Part shown: positions 13,218-26,400 of the stretch, one piece after another
Numbering within the stretch: position 1 is the stretch's first letter
How the letters are laid out: each line of letters starts with the position of its first letter
DNA from: Sialis fuliginosa
Taxonomy: Eukaryota > Arthropoda > Insecta > Megaloptera > Sialidae
Length of the DNA: 64,000 nucleotides
NCBI GenBank assembly: GCA_961205875.1
Contig: OY540815.1
Coordinates: 21,947,638-22,011,637 of the forward strand
Direction of reading: 5' to 3'
Translations under genes and position numbers: made by a program
Notes under the pieces: generated by a model
The model's input: the letters and a program-made list of their open reading frames with translations, nothing else
The model's database searches: none
Told to the model about the DNA's origin: nothing

Positions 13218-13494
13218 ATCCGGCACTGAGAAAGTAAAAAAGATTATAAATGTTACACATATATTTATATACAATATTTCATCGAGAAAAACGGTATACG
13301 TGCATATATACTTTATCGAACAAAATTTATTAAAAACTTTTCGAGCAAGTGTGCGATGAAAGTTCGTGGGCCAATAACGGCCCCGGCTGACGCCCATTGT
13401 GTCGTTAGTTTTTCTCCTCTGGCTGGCAATGGTCCTACATTTATTCTACAATATTCCTTTACTGTACAAATATTGGCAAACGTATGATGTAGAA

Positions 13495-14551
13495 CAGTGG
13501 TCTTCAAACTGTGTTCCGCGGAACCCCACACGGGTCGATTTTTTTATAAAAATTAATTGCCGATTAAAAATTTCAATTTTGTATAAAAAAATATACTATC
13601 AGTTTTAACGTGTACTGTCAATTGAATTAATCTTAAATAATTTTTTTTACCTTTCTACGATTTGTCGTATTTGAGTTACAGCGCTTATATTACAGACCGA
13701 CCGATAGCTAGACAAACAGACACACAGATATCATTGCGAAAATAGTCAGAATTGATTCAGTAATAAGGTATGGCACCAGTTATGGCCCCTATAAGAACAA
13801 GGTTTACTGTTTTTGTGATTGACGGGCTTCTTTTTTGTAATTCTCATGAACTCATGTTACTAATAAAACAACTAACTCTTTATAATAGCCTTTTATTTTG
13901 TTTATGTTTTTTCTCCAGTAATGGATAAAGGAAAACCAGTAATGAGCACGCAGAGATAGAAACTTGCTAATGATTACAAAATGATAAGTACTACGACACA
14001 AAAGATATAAAAGAAAGAATCGTCAAATTTAAAACAATGTTGCTATGATAATATAATAATTAATAAATAAATTATACTAATAATTAGTTTAAATGCCCAC
14101 CATTTTGACACCTATTAGCCGATTGTCATCAAATCACGCTGTAAGACAGTTAAATGTATATAGATTAATATTCAGAAATGGTAGTAATCAAATATCAACA
14201 AATATCTCTAATTCAGTACATTTAATTAAAAAATAACAATTACTGTTTTTTGAAAATAAAATTCCCTAACTTTCCCTGACCACAGATTCAAAATTCCCTG
14301 ACCATTGAAATGTATACACTTTTTTTCTTCTTCACTGACTTCCCTGATATAATAAATTTCCTGATTTAAAAAAAAAAGTGTGTTCCCTGACTTTTCAGAA
14401 TTTTAAAGAAATTGTCTGACTTTCCAGAAAGTGGACACCCTGTGGTTTCATATACAAGATTGGCCAGTACCTTATATGTTAATATATTTCATGGGTATAA
14501 GAAAGTAAATAATTACAATAGTGTACGTTAAAATACGTTTGAGAAACACTG
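13495..14551. mobile_element. hAT-like element hosting another insertion
   Basis: Ends CAGTGGTCTTCAAACTGTGT and GTTTGAGAAACACTG. The flanks ATGTAGAA and ATTTAAAA match at 6 of 8 positions, as expected of an old 8-bp duplication. The interior is mostly the separate TA element at 13766-14472. No transposase frame. Confidence 0.65.
13766..14472. mobile_element. TA-inserting element nested in the hAT-like element
   Basis: Flanked by TA (13764-13765, 14473-14474). Left end AGGTATGGCACCAGTTATGG, right end TTGGCCAGTACCT. Same family as 31436-31700 and 48487-49290. Contains CCCTGAC/TCCCTGACT-like repeated phrases around 14270-14440. Confidence 0.72.
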
Positions 14552-14953
14552 ATTTAAAAAATTGATAAGTAACACACTGTAATAATATGTACCATTAAAA
14601 TGGTTTATTTATAAAACACTTGAACATAAAACTTAATCATTTTCTACAATTCTTATTTTCAAAATGAATAAATTAGGCTATGTTTACATTCGGCGTTTTA
14701 TTCATTCACAATTATATATAAATATTTTATTGTATTATTTATTAATCACCACGCAGCCAGATATAACTGTTGCTGTTATTTATCAACTTCCTCTTTTATC
14801 TGCAGAATTTCCTCTGATAAAAGACATCGCTTTGTTAAAATGATGATCTGTAACTAGCATCACTCGCAAAAATTATAATAATTGTATTAACCGAAAAGAA
14901 TACATACACAAACAGGCGCGGATCTAGATTTACAACCTGGGGGGGGAGGGGGG
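14552..14953. other. Intergenic DNA, nothing assigned
   Basis: AT-rich, ending in the sequence CAGGCGCGGATCTAGATTTA and a G-run, which resembles a hAT MITE end without a visible partner. Confidence 0.35.
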
Positions 14954-15390
14954 TTAGGGTGACCAGATGTAAGTTCTTATAAACCCTGACATGTATTTTA
15001 TTTTGTCCTTTTTATTTTATTTTAAATAAAATTATTAAATAATTATTTTAATTTAATTCCAAGTATAGGCTAAGAATTAAGATAGAAATAAGAACCTATT
15101 GTCTGTTCCTAGGACGTTACCCGTGGATGAAGTGGGCTTCGTGACTGTTTCCTGCCCTGATTACCCCAGGGCACTTCCCGATCCCTCCAGTCATCCATGT
15201 CTGGTAGTGGCATAGTGACGTTAATAACTAGCTGTATATGAAAATAAATGCTAAACAAATCAAAAATTAAATCCAAATCGTCACTTTTGCGGCCCCCTAC
15301 TTTTTTTTTATAGTCGTCATCATTTACAAAACCCGGAGAAATTACATCAAAACTTGGAGCCGGAGAAAACCTGAGACCTGGTCACCCTAA
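14954..15390. mobile_element. TTAGGGTGACCAGAT element inserted in a G-tract
   Basis: Ends TTAGGGTGACCAGAT and ACCTGGTCACCCTAA, with poly-G on both sides (14940-14953, 15391-15403). Inside, about 15100-15210 is GC-richer, and its minus strand reads MDDWRDREVPWGNQGRKQSR then SPLHPRVTS to a stop. I do not recognise it; it could be a captured fragment. Confidence 0.65.
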
Positions 15391-18300
15391 GGGGGGGGGG
15401 GGGGTGAAATAGAAAAAAGTTAGTTTAGTATATTTAATAAGAATGTATTTATTTAATTTGCTTTAATTTAAAAGGGTTGAGGAAGGGGGGGAGGGTCATG
15501 TCCCCTTTTTCTATATGCAGTTGCATGTGATTTTTAAACATGCAATTCATTTCAAATCATGCATCGCTAAATTCCTGTTATTGTTTTAATATGTTAGTAA
15601 TAAAATGTCTACTTTATCTGCTTTTTATCTTACAAATATTAAAACCGATACTGTTCATTTACTAAAATTTATTTCCCCTCAATTAACAATCAATTTTAAT
15701 ATACCTATGTATATAAATATCTGCTAGGCTTTTTTCTGTAGGTACAATTAAAATATTTAGGAATTTTTGAGTTTGTACATCGCTATTTAAGCAATATAAA
15801 TATAATCCATTTTGATATGTTGAATGCATTAAAAAATATTTTCGTAGTTTTTATTGTTTATTTGCTATGCAACCCCCTCCCCCCCTCCCCAGTGGTTCAT
15901 GAGTTTGCGTATGACAAGGATTCAGGGGACAGACAGACACAGAATGAACCTGAAACGAAAAAATCAAATAGAATTTTTTTAAATCGGAGAACATTTTTGT
16001 CTGTTTTAATAAATGATCACAAAGCTTCCCTATTCATTCGGATATGACGAGGAAGCAATATTTTGTCATTTTTCACACACCGATGTATTATTATGTGTAT
16101 TAAAACTTTCACAACAGCCTAATGAGTTGATTTTTTTTTACTTAAACACTGTCGTTCATAATAATAATTAATAATACGAAATTATAATAACAAATTCCAT
16201 AGAAAACGCAGTCAGACGATTACTTGTTGATGACAAACATTCTTTGAGAATTTGTGAAAATTCTTCACTTGTTTTGAATATATACGTGAATATTTCACAT
16301 TGTAAGAAACGAGACAAAAATTTTTGGGAAATGGGTCATTCAAAAATCAAATATATCATCTACACTTTTCAGTTCATAAAACAATGCTTTAAGTTGACTA
16401 TTACTGAAGTGCACCCAGGAGTCCAGAATATCATAAGGTCTTGCGAAGATACTAAACATAATTTATTGGTTTCACATAACAATATCATTACTAGATCTAG
16501 AGATAATCTAACATTTAATACTTCTTAAAGTGGTATTCAATTTCTAAAGAAGCCTTTGCAAATCCTTAACAGTTAATGTGCTTGTTAAACAAAGAGGTGG
16601 GAGGGGGTTAATATTTATACACACACATACAATACGGTAACTAAGGCAGTAGATAGGGGTTGTAATATCCGAAAGTGGGGAAGGTTGATTTTTTATTTAA
16701 TTTAAAAAAATGAGTGTACCTACTTCATTACATATAACTTTATATATTTGAATATTAAACTTTTACAGTGATTCTTAAATTGGACGAATAAGACGCTACT
16801 TATACCAAGTAGATAAAGAGATAAATATATATTTAATGTGTAATGTGTAATCACTGTTCGTATTTAAGTGAAACAAAATTAATCAACAATACACAGACAA
16901 TATTGTTTGATAAAAATGTTAAATTAGTAACATTGAAATTGATATTGCAAAAAAATGAAAAACATATTTTTTATAGTTTAATAACTATTACCTTATTATA
17001 TGTGCATAATTACTGCATGAATATAACTAGCACATAGTAAAGTTAATAATATATTATAATATCGATACAACTTTAATTTCATTATTGTAAATAATATGAA
17101 ATTACCAAGGACACAATGTTTGGCCACCCAGGGTTTAAAAATCAATATGATAAAACAAAAAATGAATGGAATAACACTTACCAAGAAAATGTCGTCTGCA
17201 ATTACACACACTAACACTATTTTAACTAATAAACACGTTTTATTTATTCTTTTTCAAATAAAATTATTAACCTTAAGATGTATTTTAATTTCTTTGACGT
17301 CTACGAGTTGTCAAACTGTAATAGCATTGATCAAAAAAGGAACTAAAAAATACTGTATATATATGTGTCGGTAACTTAGAGTTCAATGGTTTGTAGCACG
17401 GATATAAATGATGTAAAATTATCGTTATCTAATAAAATGATATATTTATGAGAATAGGCTTTATAAAATTTAAAATAACTTTTAAATTATACTTAAAAAT
17501 TTAAAAAGTGCAATTCAATATTAAATTAACTTTATTTAATCATAATACATCAGATAATAATTAATTAAACCGTCATATTACTTAAATTACAGTATAATGA
17601 GTAAAAAAAATGAAAATATTGTGTATTTTGAGTATATTCAATACTCTAATATAATTTCCATAATACATATTGTTTTATTTATAATTACGACTGGAAATTT
17701 TTAGAATTCGTGCACCTAAAATTAAATATGCGCAAAAAAATGAGATAATAAGATTATGAATTCCTACTTAAATAATGAGCAATGAGCATTGAAAATATTG
17801 TACAATGATATTTTTTGTGTTTGTTTTTTAAATTATTTTCATTTTTAATAATGGTTTATTTAGAATTATTGCGCATCATATATTGATTTATATATGATTT
17901 AAGAATCTATTAATATTTACAGTATTTCAAAATAACACAACAACCAAAATTCAATATTTTTAAATTATAGACGTTAGGAAAATCAGAAAAAAAACGTGGT
18001 GACATCTATGCTGGTTGCTAAAACTAGATTTGGTTTATATCTTAGATAAGCAACTAACAACAATTGAAAATATTTATGGGGTTTATTAAAAGGTTCTTAA
18101 GAAAATTTAAACATTTATTCATAACTAGAAATATAGAATTAAATATTTTATTCATCCTGACCTGCAGGACTATTTATTACACATTAACAATAAAATTTAT
18201 ATTATATTATATAAGTAATTTCAATGACATAATACTGTAGCTTATTGGAAATTTTAATGTAACATTTGATAAAATATCCATGTACATCTTTTACAACAAA

Positions 18301-21289
18301 TAATACTCTATTCTAACATAAGACAAATAATTCACAATAGTTTTTTTAATTCAATATTTTAGAAAAGATTTACACATATTTTCCAGAATCAGATATGTTT
18401 CAAGAAGGTTATTATTTTTCTAACTGATCTCAATTTATATAAAAGCCATTTTGTGCAATATTTTCTATTAGGTATAAATATTAGATATGCCGATCATAAT
18501 ATGGCTCAATATATTTATTTAAAATATAATTCAAAACGAACATTTTTCAGTGACAGTTCTTGTTTAAATTAAAAATTTCAAAAAAATAGGGTTATATTAA
18601 AACAAAGTGAAATTACCGCTGAATGTATAATGTTGTACAATCTTAATTTAAAGTATGTGTTAAATAAATTGCTCTTGATTAAAAATTCTCTGCGGATTAT
18701 TTTAATTATCAAATCATAATTCAATAACAGAATACACAACCATAGATGCATGTTAACTGTCAAATCTGAATTCAACAATTGAATAAACAAACGCCACATA
18801 CCTCTATTTTACATTAAAATTGAGTTCAGTGTTCTGTCTCGCGTATGCGCAATATGAAATTTAAAATTTAACCATCCGATTTAATTAATAGAAATTCCAT
18901 AAGCACTCACTATCCAGTTATGTATATAATACCAGATCAGTGACAATACCAGATTAGTGACAACAATGAATTTGTCACAAATGTATTTGAACAATAAAAT
19001 GCAATGAGAAGTCAAATAAAACACAAATTTTTCCTAAATTTGGCACCACTATGTACCATTTTCCATAGAAAATCATCATAAAACAGATAAATATTCAAAA
19101 TAAATTTAAAATTAAATTAAATCAATTTACTATAATTATTTTGTATGTGAGTGCAACTAATATCAGATTGTTACCAACATAAAAGCAAGTGGCGATTTCA
19201 TATTGAACTCTAACCTAAATAAAATTTGAATTTGAACATTTTATTATGCATGCACGATAAACTGTAGATGAATTTTTCATTTAAATAAAAACTGCCATAA
19301 TTTAAGTATATTACAATAGATAGAAGTTTTATAATAAAAAATATATATTTCTAATCTTTTTATAACAGTAATTATAACATATTCTTACAACCTGAATGAT
19401 TGTAACGTTGTACGAGAACAAGTTAGCATGTTAAATAGCGTTTCAAGTATTAATATTATTATGTACTTATTAATTTTACAAATAGTATAGACGCTATGAA
19501 CTTTACAATATATAAAGATATGTCAATATTTGTATATATAAATTAGATCTGTACACTCTAAGTTATACAGAGTCATTTAATATAATAGGCAAAAACAACC
19601 ATTGTAGGTTTAGGGGATCACAGATGAAGTTCAAAATATAAAGGTTAATATTTTTATATATACAGTCCATATCAAATACTTGCGTCAGAGCAAAGTTAAC
19701 TCAGAATATACTTTAATCTAAAATATTCTCTCGACTTAAACTATAAATGTTCTACATCAGGAACCTCCAAATTAATATACAAAATTACTCAATTAAATAA
19801 ATAATAGGATCAAAATTATTCAAATGTTCGTAAATATTTTGTATTATTAAGATTTTCATTTACTTCCTAAAGACCATTCCTCTTTTTTTACTTTTTTATA
19901 CATACATGAAATGTACTGTATAATAAAGTACGTCTGTCTGTCTGTAAACGCTCTACAGCCAAAACGGTGAGACTTACAAACATGAAATTTTAAACTGAAT
20001 TATTTTTTAAATGGTGCGCAGTAGAAAAAAATATTTCTAATTAAAGTTGTAGAAAACACTATTATCTATAATTTATGTTCTGTTTATCCCCTCCACCCCA
20101 AATTTGTTTTAGGAAATAATCGATTTTCTTCAATTTTTGAATTTTTCGAATTACTTTTTTAAAGAGAAAAATTGTTATACCGGTTTATGATACAAACGTT
20201 TGAAATAAAATCACAGAATATATTACCAAAAACAACAATTAATATATATGTATTATAGTTTATATTCAATTTCTCAGCAGAAATTGTTACTTATATAACT
20301 TCTTCTGTATCATGATGTATAAAAAAGTCTTGTGCCGACCAAGGCAGTTTAATTAGAAGGGGTTTTATGTTGACGATAATTTTGAAATATAAAAATAATA
20401 TTAAATTATATTTGCCAATTTCTCCACCAATTGTAAGTACTTAAAATTGACAAATATAATACAGGCTTTTATACAAAAATCTCGATCCTCTAAAATATTT
20501 TATGAGCATATTCTAACAGTGGATATAAAATAATAAAATATTCGTAACATTGCCGATAACTATCTGTAATTTTGGAGATAACTGATCTAATTTACGAGCC
20601 ACGAGACTAGAATTGGTCTTTGGCACACAACAAACAATACATCGATATTATAACAACCATTTTGAATGATAAAGTCACAAAAGGTGTTTAATTATTGACA
20701 CAACAATCATTGACAATAACAGATTAGATAAGTTAGAATTTTTAATGAGGTTAGGTTAGCTGCAGTCACTTATTTACGATATACTCAGGTAACTGTGACG
20801 TAGCAAAACAATCTGCCGGACGGTTTATTCAGAAAACCGTCTACTATATAACAAATTGCATACTATACTGACATTAATACTAATTTACCATAATATAAAT
20901 ACACATACATACAATATATTTTACCTGTCATACAAAGGTTTAGTCAACAAATATAATAACTTTATCGTATTATGCGCTTCTCTTTAATATGCACATTTTC
21001 AAACAATAAAATTACTACACGTATTAAATATATATGTATATTTCCAACAACTACATAAAAAAAGAAAAAACATTCAAAAACACCTCAAATTATAGAAAAA
21101 TTGCGCAACTGCAACTAACCATATGGATGCTTGCGTGTGAAAATAATGTCACCTTAAAATTATATTTCTATTGATAGAAATTTCTCACTCTGGTCATGTT
21201 AGAATCTAGTTACAGAACCTGTTGCATTTTAACTTTACTTACGGTTAATTAGTTATTTTGTTCTTTGCATATAAACATTCAGGGAAAAA
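15391..21289. other. Intergenic DNA, no gene recognised
   Basis: About 5.9 kb. Frames at 15817, 16244, 16843, 17096 and 18578 are short, AT-driven, show no domain and have no coding partners in phase. A fragment at 19880-20170 (AAGTACGTCTGTCTGTCTGT, AACGGTGAGACTTACAAAC) resembles the 26931-27607 repeat. The rest is unassigned. Confidence 0.45.
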
Positions 21290-21625
21290 TCAACATATCT
21301 AATTAGATCACATCTGATCAAATAGAATTTTGTATCCAGTCAGATCTGCTTGGATCTCATCATATCTAATTCTATATCCATAATAATTTAACTCTTGCTA
21401 ACAATAACATCAGATCCAATTCGATCCAGCTAGATCCAATCAGATATAATTAGATCTAGTTATATCCAATTAGATCCAGCTAGATCCAATTAGATCCAGC
21501 TAGATCCAATTAGATCTAATTAGATCCAGCTAGATCCAATTAGATCTAATTAGATCCAGCCAGATCCGATTAAATCCAGCTAGATCCAATTAGATCCAAC
21601 TAAATCTAATTATATCTAATTTAAT
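21290..21625. repeat. 10-bp periodic GATC-rich repeat tract
   Basis: Degenerate units of AGATCCAATT, AGATCTAATT and AGATCCAGCT repeat head to tail, most regular from 21420 to 21600. Dense in GATC and AGATCT sites. Confidence 0.9.
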
Positions 21626-23185
21626 ATTAATAATAAGGTCTATGCAAAGAACAAAAAAATTATAAAAGGGATAAATAGTTGAGAAGTTGTAGAAATTAAT
21701 TATTATTACGATTATGACTACATAGAAATCCAATACACTATATGTCCTAGAACCATTCATGATTGTGGTTCTCAAAGTCTAAGAACGGAAAAACTATCAT
21801 TATAACTATTAATTTTTTGACTGTTTTCTATTCCTATCATCTTACAACTATTACAGATAAATTGGCCACTAATTTTTTTTGTAACATAACCAATATCTGC
21901 ATCAATAATACTGTAAATTGTTACAATATGAACTGAATCAAATGGCAATTGTACACTCAGTGGACAAAAAAAATTTCAGTACAATAAAAATCAAAATATT
22001 GGTAGAAAAAGTAGGGTAATATTGAAACCTCTTTAATAATGTTAACATAAATAAATAAATAAACATTTTAAAGAATGACACCTCTACTTTTTATTGCAAA
22101 TATAAATTAATTAATTTTCTACAAATTTATATGTATTTGTCAAGGTACACAGAGTTAAAAAAAAATTTCTCTTAGAAATATTTTGATTAAGCATATTGGG
22201 ATCCATCAAATGGAAGGAGCCTAAAAAAAGCCTAAAAAATGGCGCTGATCAGGATACATTTTTCATAGTCCCTATATGTATTTGGAATTTTTAAAAACGA
22301 TATAAAATTATTAGTATTAGCACAATATGTGATTGGGCTGACACAAATCCTAGAAAAAGGAATTTTGCTTAAGGTGACCGCGATTTTAATGTCGGTCATA
22401 TTATAAAATTTGGAAAAAACAAATCCGAAAGTGAACCTTCAAATGTTGTCAACTTTAGTGCCTACTGTTTACAAAAATTAGATTTAAAAAATGATTCGTA
22501 TGAAATAAATGAGTTGACTCTAAGTGGCAATATTGTATTGTTGCAAACATATTATTGCAACAGATAGATTCCTAACCTCAAAACAGTTATATTGTATTAT
22601 TGGTATCGAGTTAACTTAATTATTATATATATATATATGTATATATATTATATCTATAAACAAAGAGTAATAAATAATAATTATTCAATTTATGAATTAA
22701 GTTTTCAATATTAAGGTTAAGTATGATATCTACTTACTTGGTAAGAATTCACTTCTTTGATGCCTATCGCTTTCATTTTCATTTATTAACAGGTTTTATG
22801 AATTTAATAAACAATTTTACGATCCACGTGCATTATTCCCATGTAATTTGTCCTTCATTTGAGTTACAAGTTTTGCCACCAGGTGGTGTATGTTTATTTG
22901 ACAGATCCCAACATAATATATAAAATTTTGCCCAGTACTTTCAATACCACGAAATAAGTTCCAAAAATGATCAGTTTACAGCCCACTAGATATTTTTCAA
23001 CCTAACCACTGTACATCATCCATTTCTTTCACGCCAATTACAAACATAACCTCAATTAACGGGCATATCTAGAAATTGAATAGATTGTCTGTTTTTTTTA
23101 TAATACACAAAATTACTGGTAACATCTATTTGCTTTTAGATTTCTCGTACCCACGACTAACATTGACTACTATTATTATTTTATT
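21626..23185. other. Region downstream of RasGRF (3' UTR or intergenic)
   Basis: AT-rich with a TATATA tract near 22625-22650. Part of it is presumably the RasGRF 3' UTR, but the end cannot be fixed from sequence. Frames at 21590 and 22723 are not supported. Confidence 0.4.
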
Positions 23186-23407
23186 TTACGGTCTCGGAGG
23201 TGGCGTTTGTGGCGGGGCCGACATCTGTGTGATTGTAGACGCGCTGAGCCTCGATGTCCTCGGTTCGATCTCGAGCGACATCCTGTACAACTCATCATCA
23301 TCCAGTAGCAGTGACGCGTCGAGCAGGTAATTGGTGACTTTGGTAATCAGTTCAATCTTGTACGGCGTTTGTTGAAAATGCCGTATTTCACGTATCACAT
23401 GAGCAAT
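23186..23407 (-). CDS. RasGRF: RasGRF terminal exon: end of CDC25 domain and stop
   Basis: Residues 1342-1414 plus TAA (23186-23188). [20 protein letters not shown], then [20 protein letters not shown] and IEPRTSR; the tail ends PPQTPPPRP. Matches the final helices and L-S-L-x-I-E-P-R end of vertebrate RasGRF. Acceptor CCATTCCAG. An AATAAA on the minus strand begins right after the stop (23185-23180), but other AATAAA matches are common in this AT-rich DNA, so the true poly(A) site is unknown. Confidence 0.95.
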   Translation of the reverse strand: MAHVIREIRHFQQTPYKIELITKVTNYLLDASLLLDDDELYRMSLEIEPRTSRLSASTITQMSAPPQTPPPRP

Positions 23408-26400
23408 CTGGAATGGAAAATTCATTTGTGCAAACATAACCTAAATTTCAGTATGCAAAACATACCATTCTCATTTTTGAAAAATTGAGCAGACCATCTT
23501 CAGTAAAGTTAGGCGTCCCTTCCTCGATAAAAGACAAGTCAGTTAAGTACATTCCCAAGTAGGGAATGCACGGAGGGTCACATCGGTGAAGTGCATCACG
23601 TAGAGACCTGAATCTGCCGTCTGATGAAACTATGGCTTGTAGCTTTTCGATAGTTTGCTTCGTCTGAAGAATATTACATAAAATTGAACCACCTTTTTTT
23701 GTTAGAAACTATAACACACCCCAAGCAAACTTTGATGATTTTTTTGTGTATGTACATTGATAAAATAAACATTATATTTTAAATTTCTTTAGTAACCCAC
23801 TTAAAAGTGTACAGTCTCCATATTTACTTAGTTTAATATCGATTGGTTTTCATTTTCTGTTATAAAAATATAAACAAAGTTAAATTTGTCTAGAAATTGA
23901 AATTTTTAAGTGATGGCAACACACTACAGGTCGCAAAACGTAATAAATTAACAGAAATCCTTTTGAATTTTCTTCATCTATTATCAGAATAGAACCCTAT
24001 TAAAACTCAGCCAAATATGATAACTGGAAGTAAGAAAATTTTTAGTTTATCTAAAAAACGATATTTCTGAAAAAATTTTATTGTGAAATATTAGTTAGTC
24101 TAGTTAAAAAAATATCCGCCGAGAAGCGCCACAATAGCTGCAACTGATATATGTATTACTGCAAGGTTAGTAAAGTAATAGGTTGCCTCATGACTCTGGC
24201 GGGGAGTGGCATGAGAGGGAAGAACGCGTCATCGTGAGGAACTCTTTGACATTATAAATGGCTGTCAAACTATATTTACTCTTTATTTTAGTTAAGCTGA
24301 TTTATTGTAAGTTGTTTTTAAATATTTTCATTTGATATTGATAGTGTACTGAGTTTTAAATCTAAATTTTTATTATTATAAATTATAGTTTTAAACAAGT
24401 GTTTTTTTATGTGTAACCAACAAATGTATTTTCTTTAAGCATTGATTTCTGACATCATTTTAAAGTTTTTATGAAGAAATATTATATGTAATAATTTGTA
24501 CTTCTGTAATAAACAATAATATTTACTTTTTTTAAATACAAATATCCAAAAATTCGAAATAATTTGAAAAAAAACTTAATATATGAAACAACGTTTAAAG
24601 GTTCCTCAGGGTGACGTCATCACACGCAGCCGCTGATTGGTCAAAAAGTTATGAGGCAACCTATACATATACTAACCTTGATATTACTGTACATAAGTAT
24701 CTAAATCTACTGTGTTGTATTTTAATTATTTTATTCAAAGGTATGATTTTTTTTGCAAATTACAATGATTGAATTTTTATCTTGAGTTCTGTTTCATGTT
24801 ATGTTTGCATTATAAAATGTGGAGCATATTAATTTATATCAGACATACACAAAGCGATAGTTTTGTTTGTTGAAATTGAATATTTTTAATTCTAAAAAAT
24901 TATAACCGTATTATGTATTATAATAAATATAAGTATTATTTATTATTTGTGGAATACTTTTTTCAGTTTTTGTATTTATTTATTCATTTGTGACAGATCA
25001 ATGTAAGAAAATATATAATTATTAAGTGAGGTTATGTCATTTCTAATCACTATTATTACTAAAATTGATAAAGTTATATATTACTAACCGTTTTTGAGAC
25101 TTTCTCCCAAGTTTTCTTGAGCCGGTACACAGCGCTGTTTGTAAACGCAGCACATATCTGCAGAACTCCGTTGAAGTTATGCAAACACCGTGAAATATCC
25201 GCGACAGCTGCCCACTTCTCGATGGCTGCGATTCGGGCAGACAGCGTGTTGCGTCTGACTATTTCGGACACAATCAGTCGAGATACTTCATTAAACCGAC
25301 GTGTCATTAGAATTATATGCGGTGCTTTGGTGGCTTTATCGTTTTTCATCCACGCTTGACCGAGAAACTCCCTGAAAACGATCAGTATTAGCATTTATAC
25401 CAAGTAAATAAATGAGTCAGTAAATGAGACTTACTCGCTTGCGATAGATACAAATATCTGATGGTCTAAATAAGTCATTTGTTCTGCAATCTCCAACGCA
25501 GAAAGTGTTTCTATACTTTCTTTACTCGGTGTCTAAAAAATAAATATTGTTTTTAAAATCAATACTGATTTAAAATTAAATATAATTTTCGTACCATTGG
25601 TGGTGCTAATAATCTATTCAGATCTATTTTAGAACTTTCTGGATCTTCTTTTGTAATTAATCTCAACAGTTGTGCGGCTGCTTTATGTTCAGCCGGGAGA
25701 AGATTTGGACTGTAAATTATATCATCTAAAAATTCAATTGTTAAATTTTTCAACCGTTGATCCATTTCAAAATCTTGAGCGTGTTTTGAAACCCAATGTC
25801 TGAAATAAATTATTTTTTATATTATAAACTAGAAAACATTAAAAATTAGTTCAAATCGAAAATATTGCCTGTAAAACGACAAATGCCCTAAAATATATAT
25901 ACAGGGTGGGGCATTTAAAGTGTTACAGATTTTTATCTCAGAACCATTATTATATTTTTAAAAAATGTTTAGTTGTGAGGGGGTAATTGAATTGTAATAT
26001 TTATTTATTATTTTAACGTGGCTTTATAGGTTATTTGAAGGTCAATATCATTTTTTTAAATAGGAACCTATAGTTTTTATTTAGTAATCTTACTCTATGT
26101 AAAAAAAACACGAATCTTTTATTGAAAACTTTTTTTTGAACAACCTAAACTTTATAAGATATTTAACAAAATAATTTTGAAATTTTGAACATTCAAGAAT
26201 TTTTTACTTAGAAATTATCAACTTTAGAGAAAAAATACAAAATACAAAAAATGTTTATTTTGGTCTAATGAAACTTGGAGACTTATTCTAGAATTTTTTG
26301 TATTTTTTTTTTGCTAAAATAAAATAAATAGTAAAAAAAATTTAAATAATTCTCCAAGCTTTATTAGACCAAAAAAAACATTTTTTTACCACGTACTTTT

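Noticed and set aside
16244-16528. 94-codon plus-strand frame
   Set aside because: No recognised motif, Ile/Asn/Ser/Lys bias of AT-rich DNA, no adjoining exons in phase.
21290-21625. CRISPR-like regular repeat
   Set aside because: Units are about 10 bp with no spacers; it is a degenerate minisatellite in eukaryotic DNA.
23076-23330. 84-codon plus-strand frame over the RasGRF terminal exon
   Set aside because: Antisense shadow of the exon at 23186-23407.
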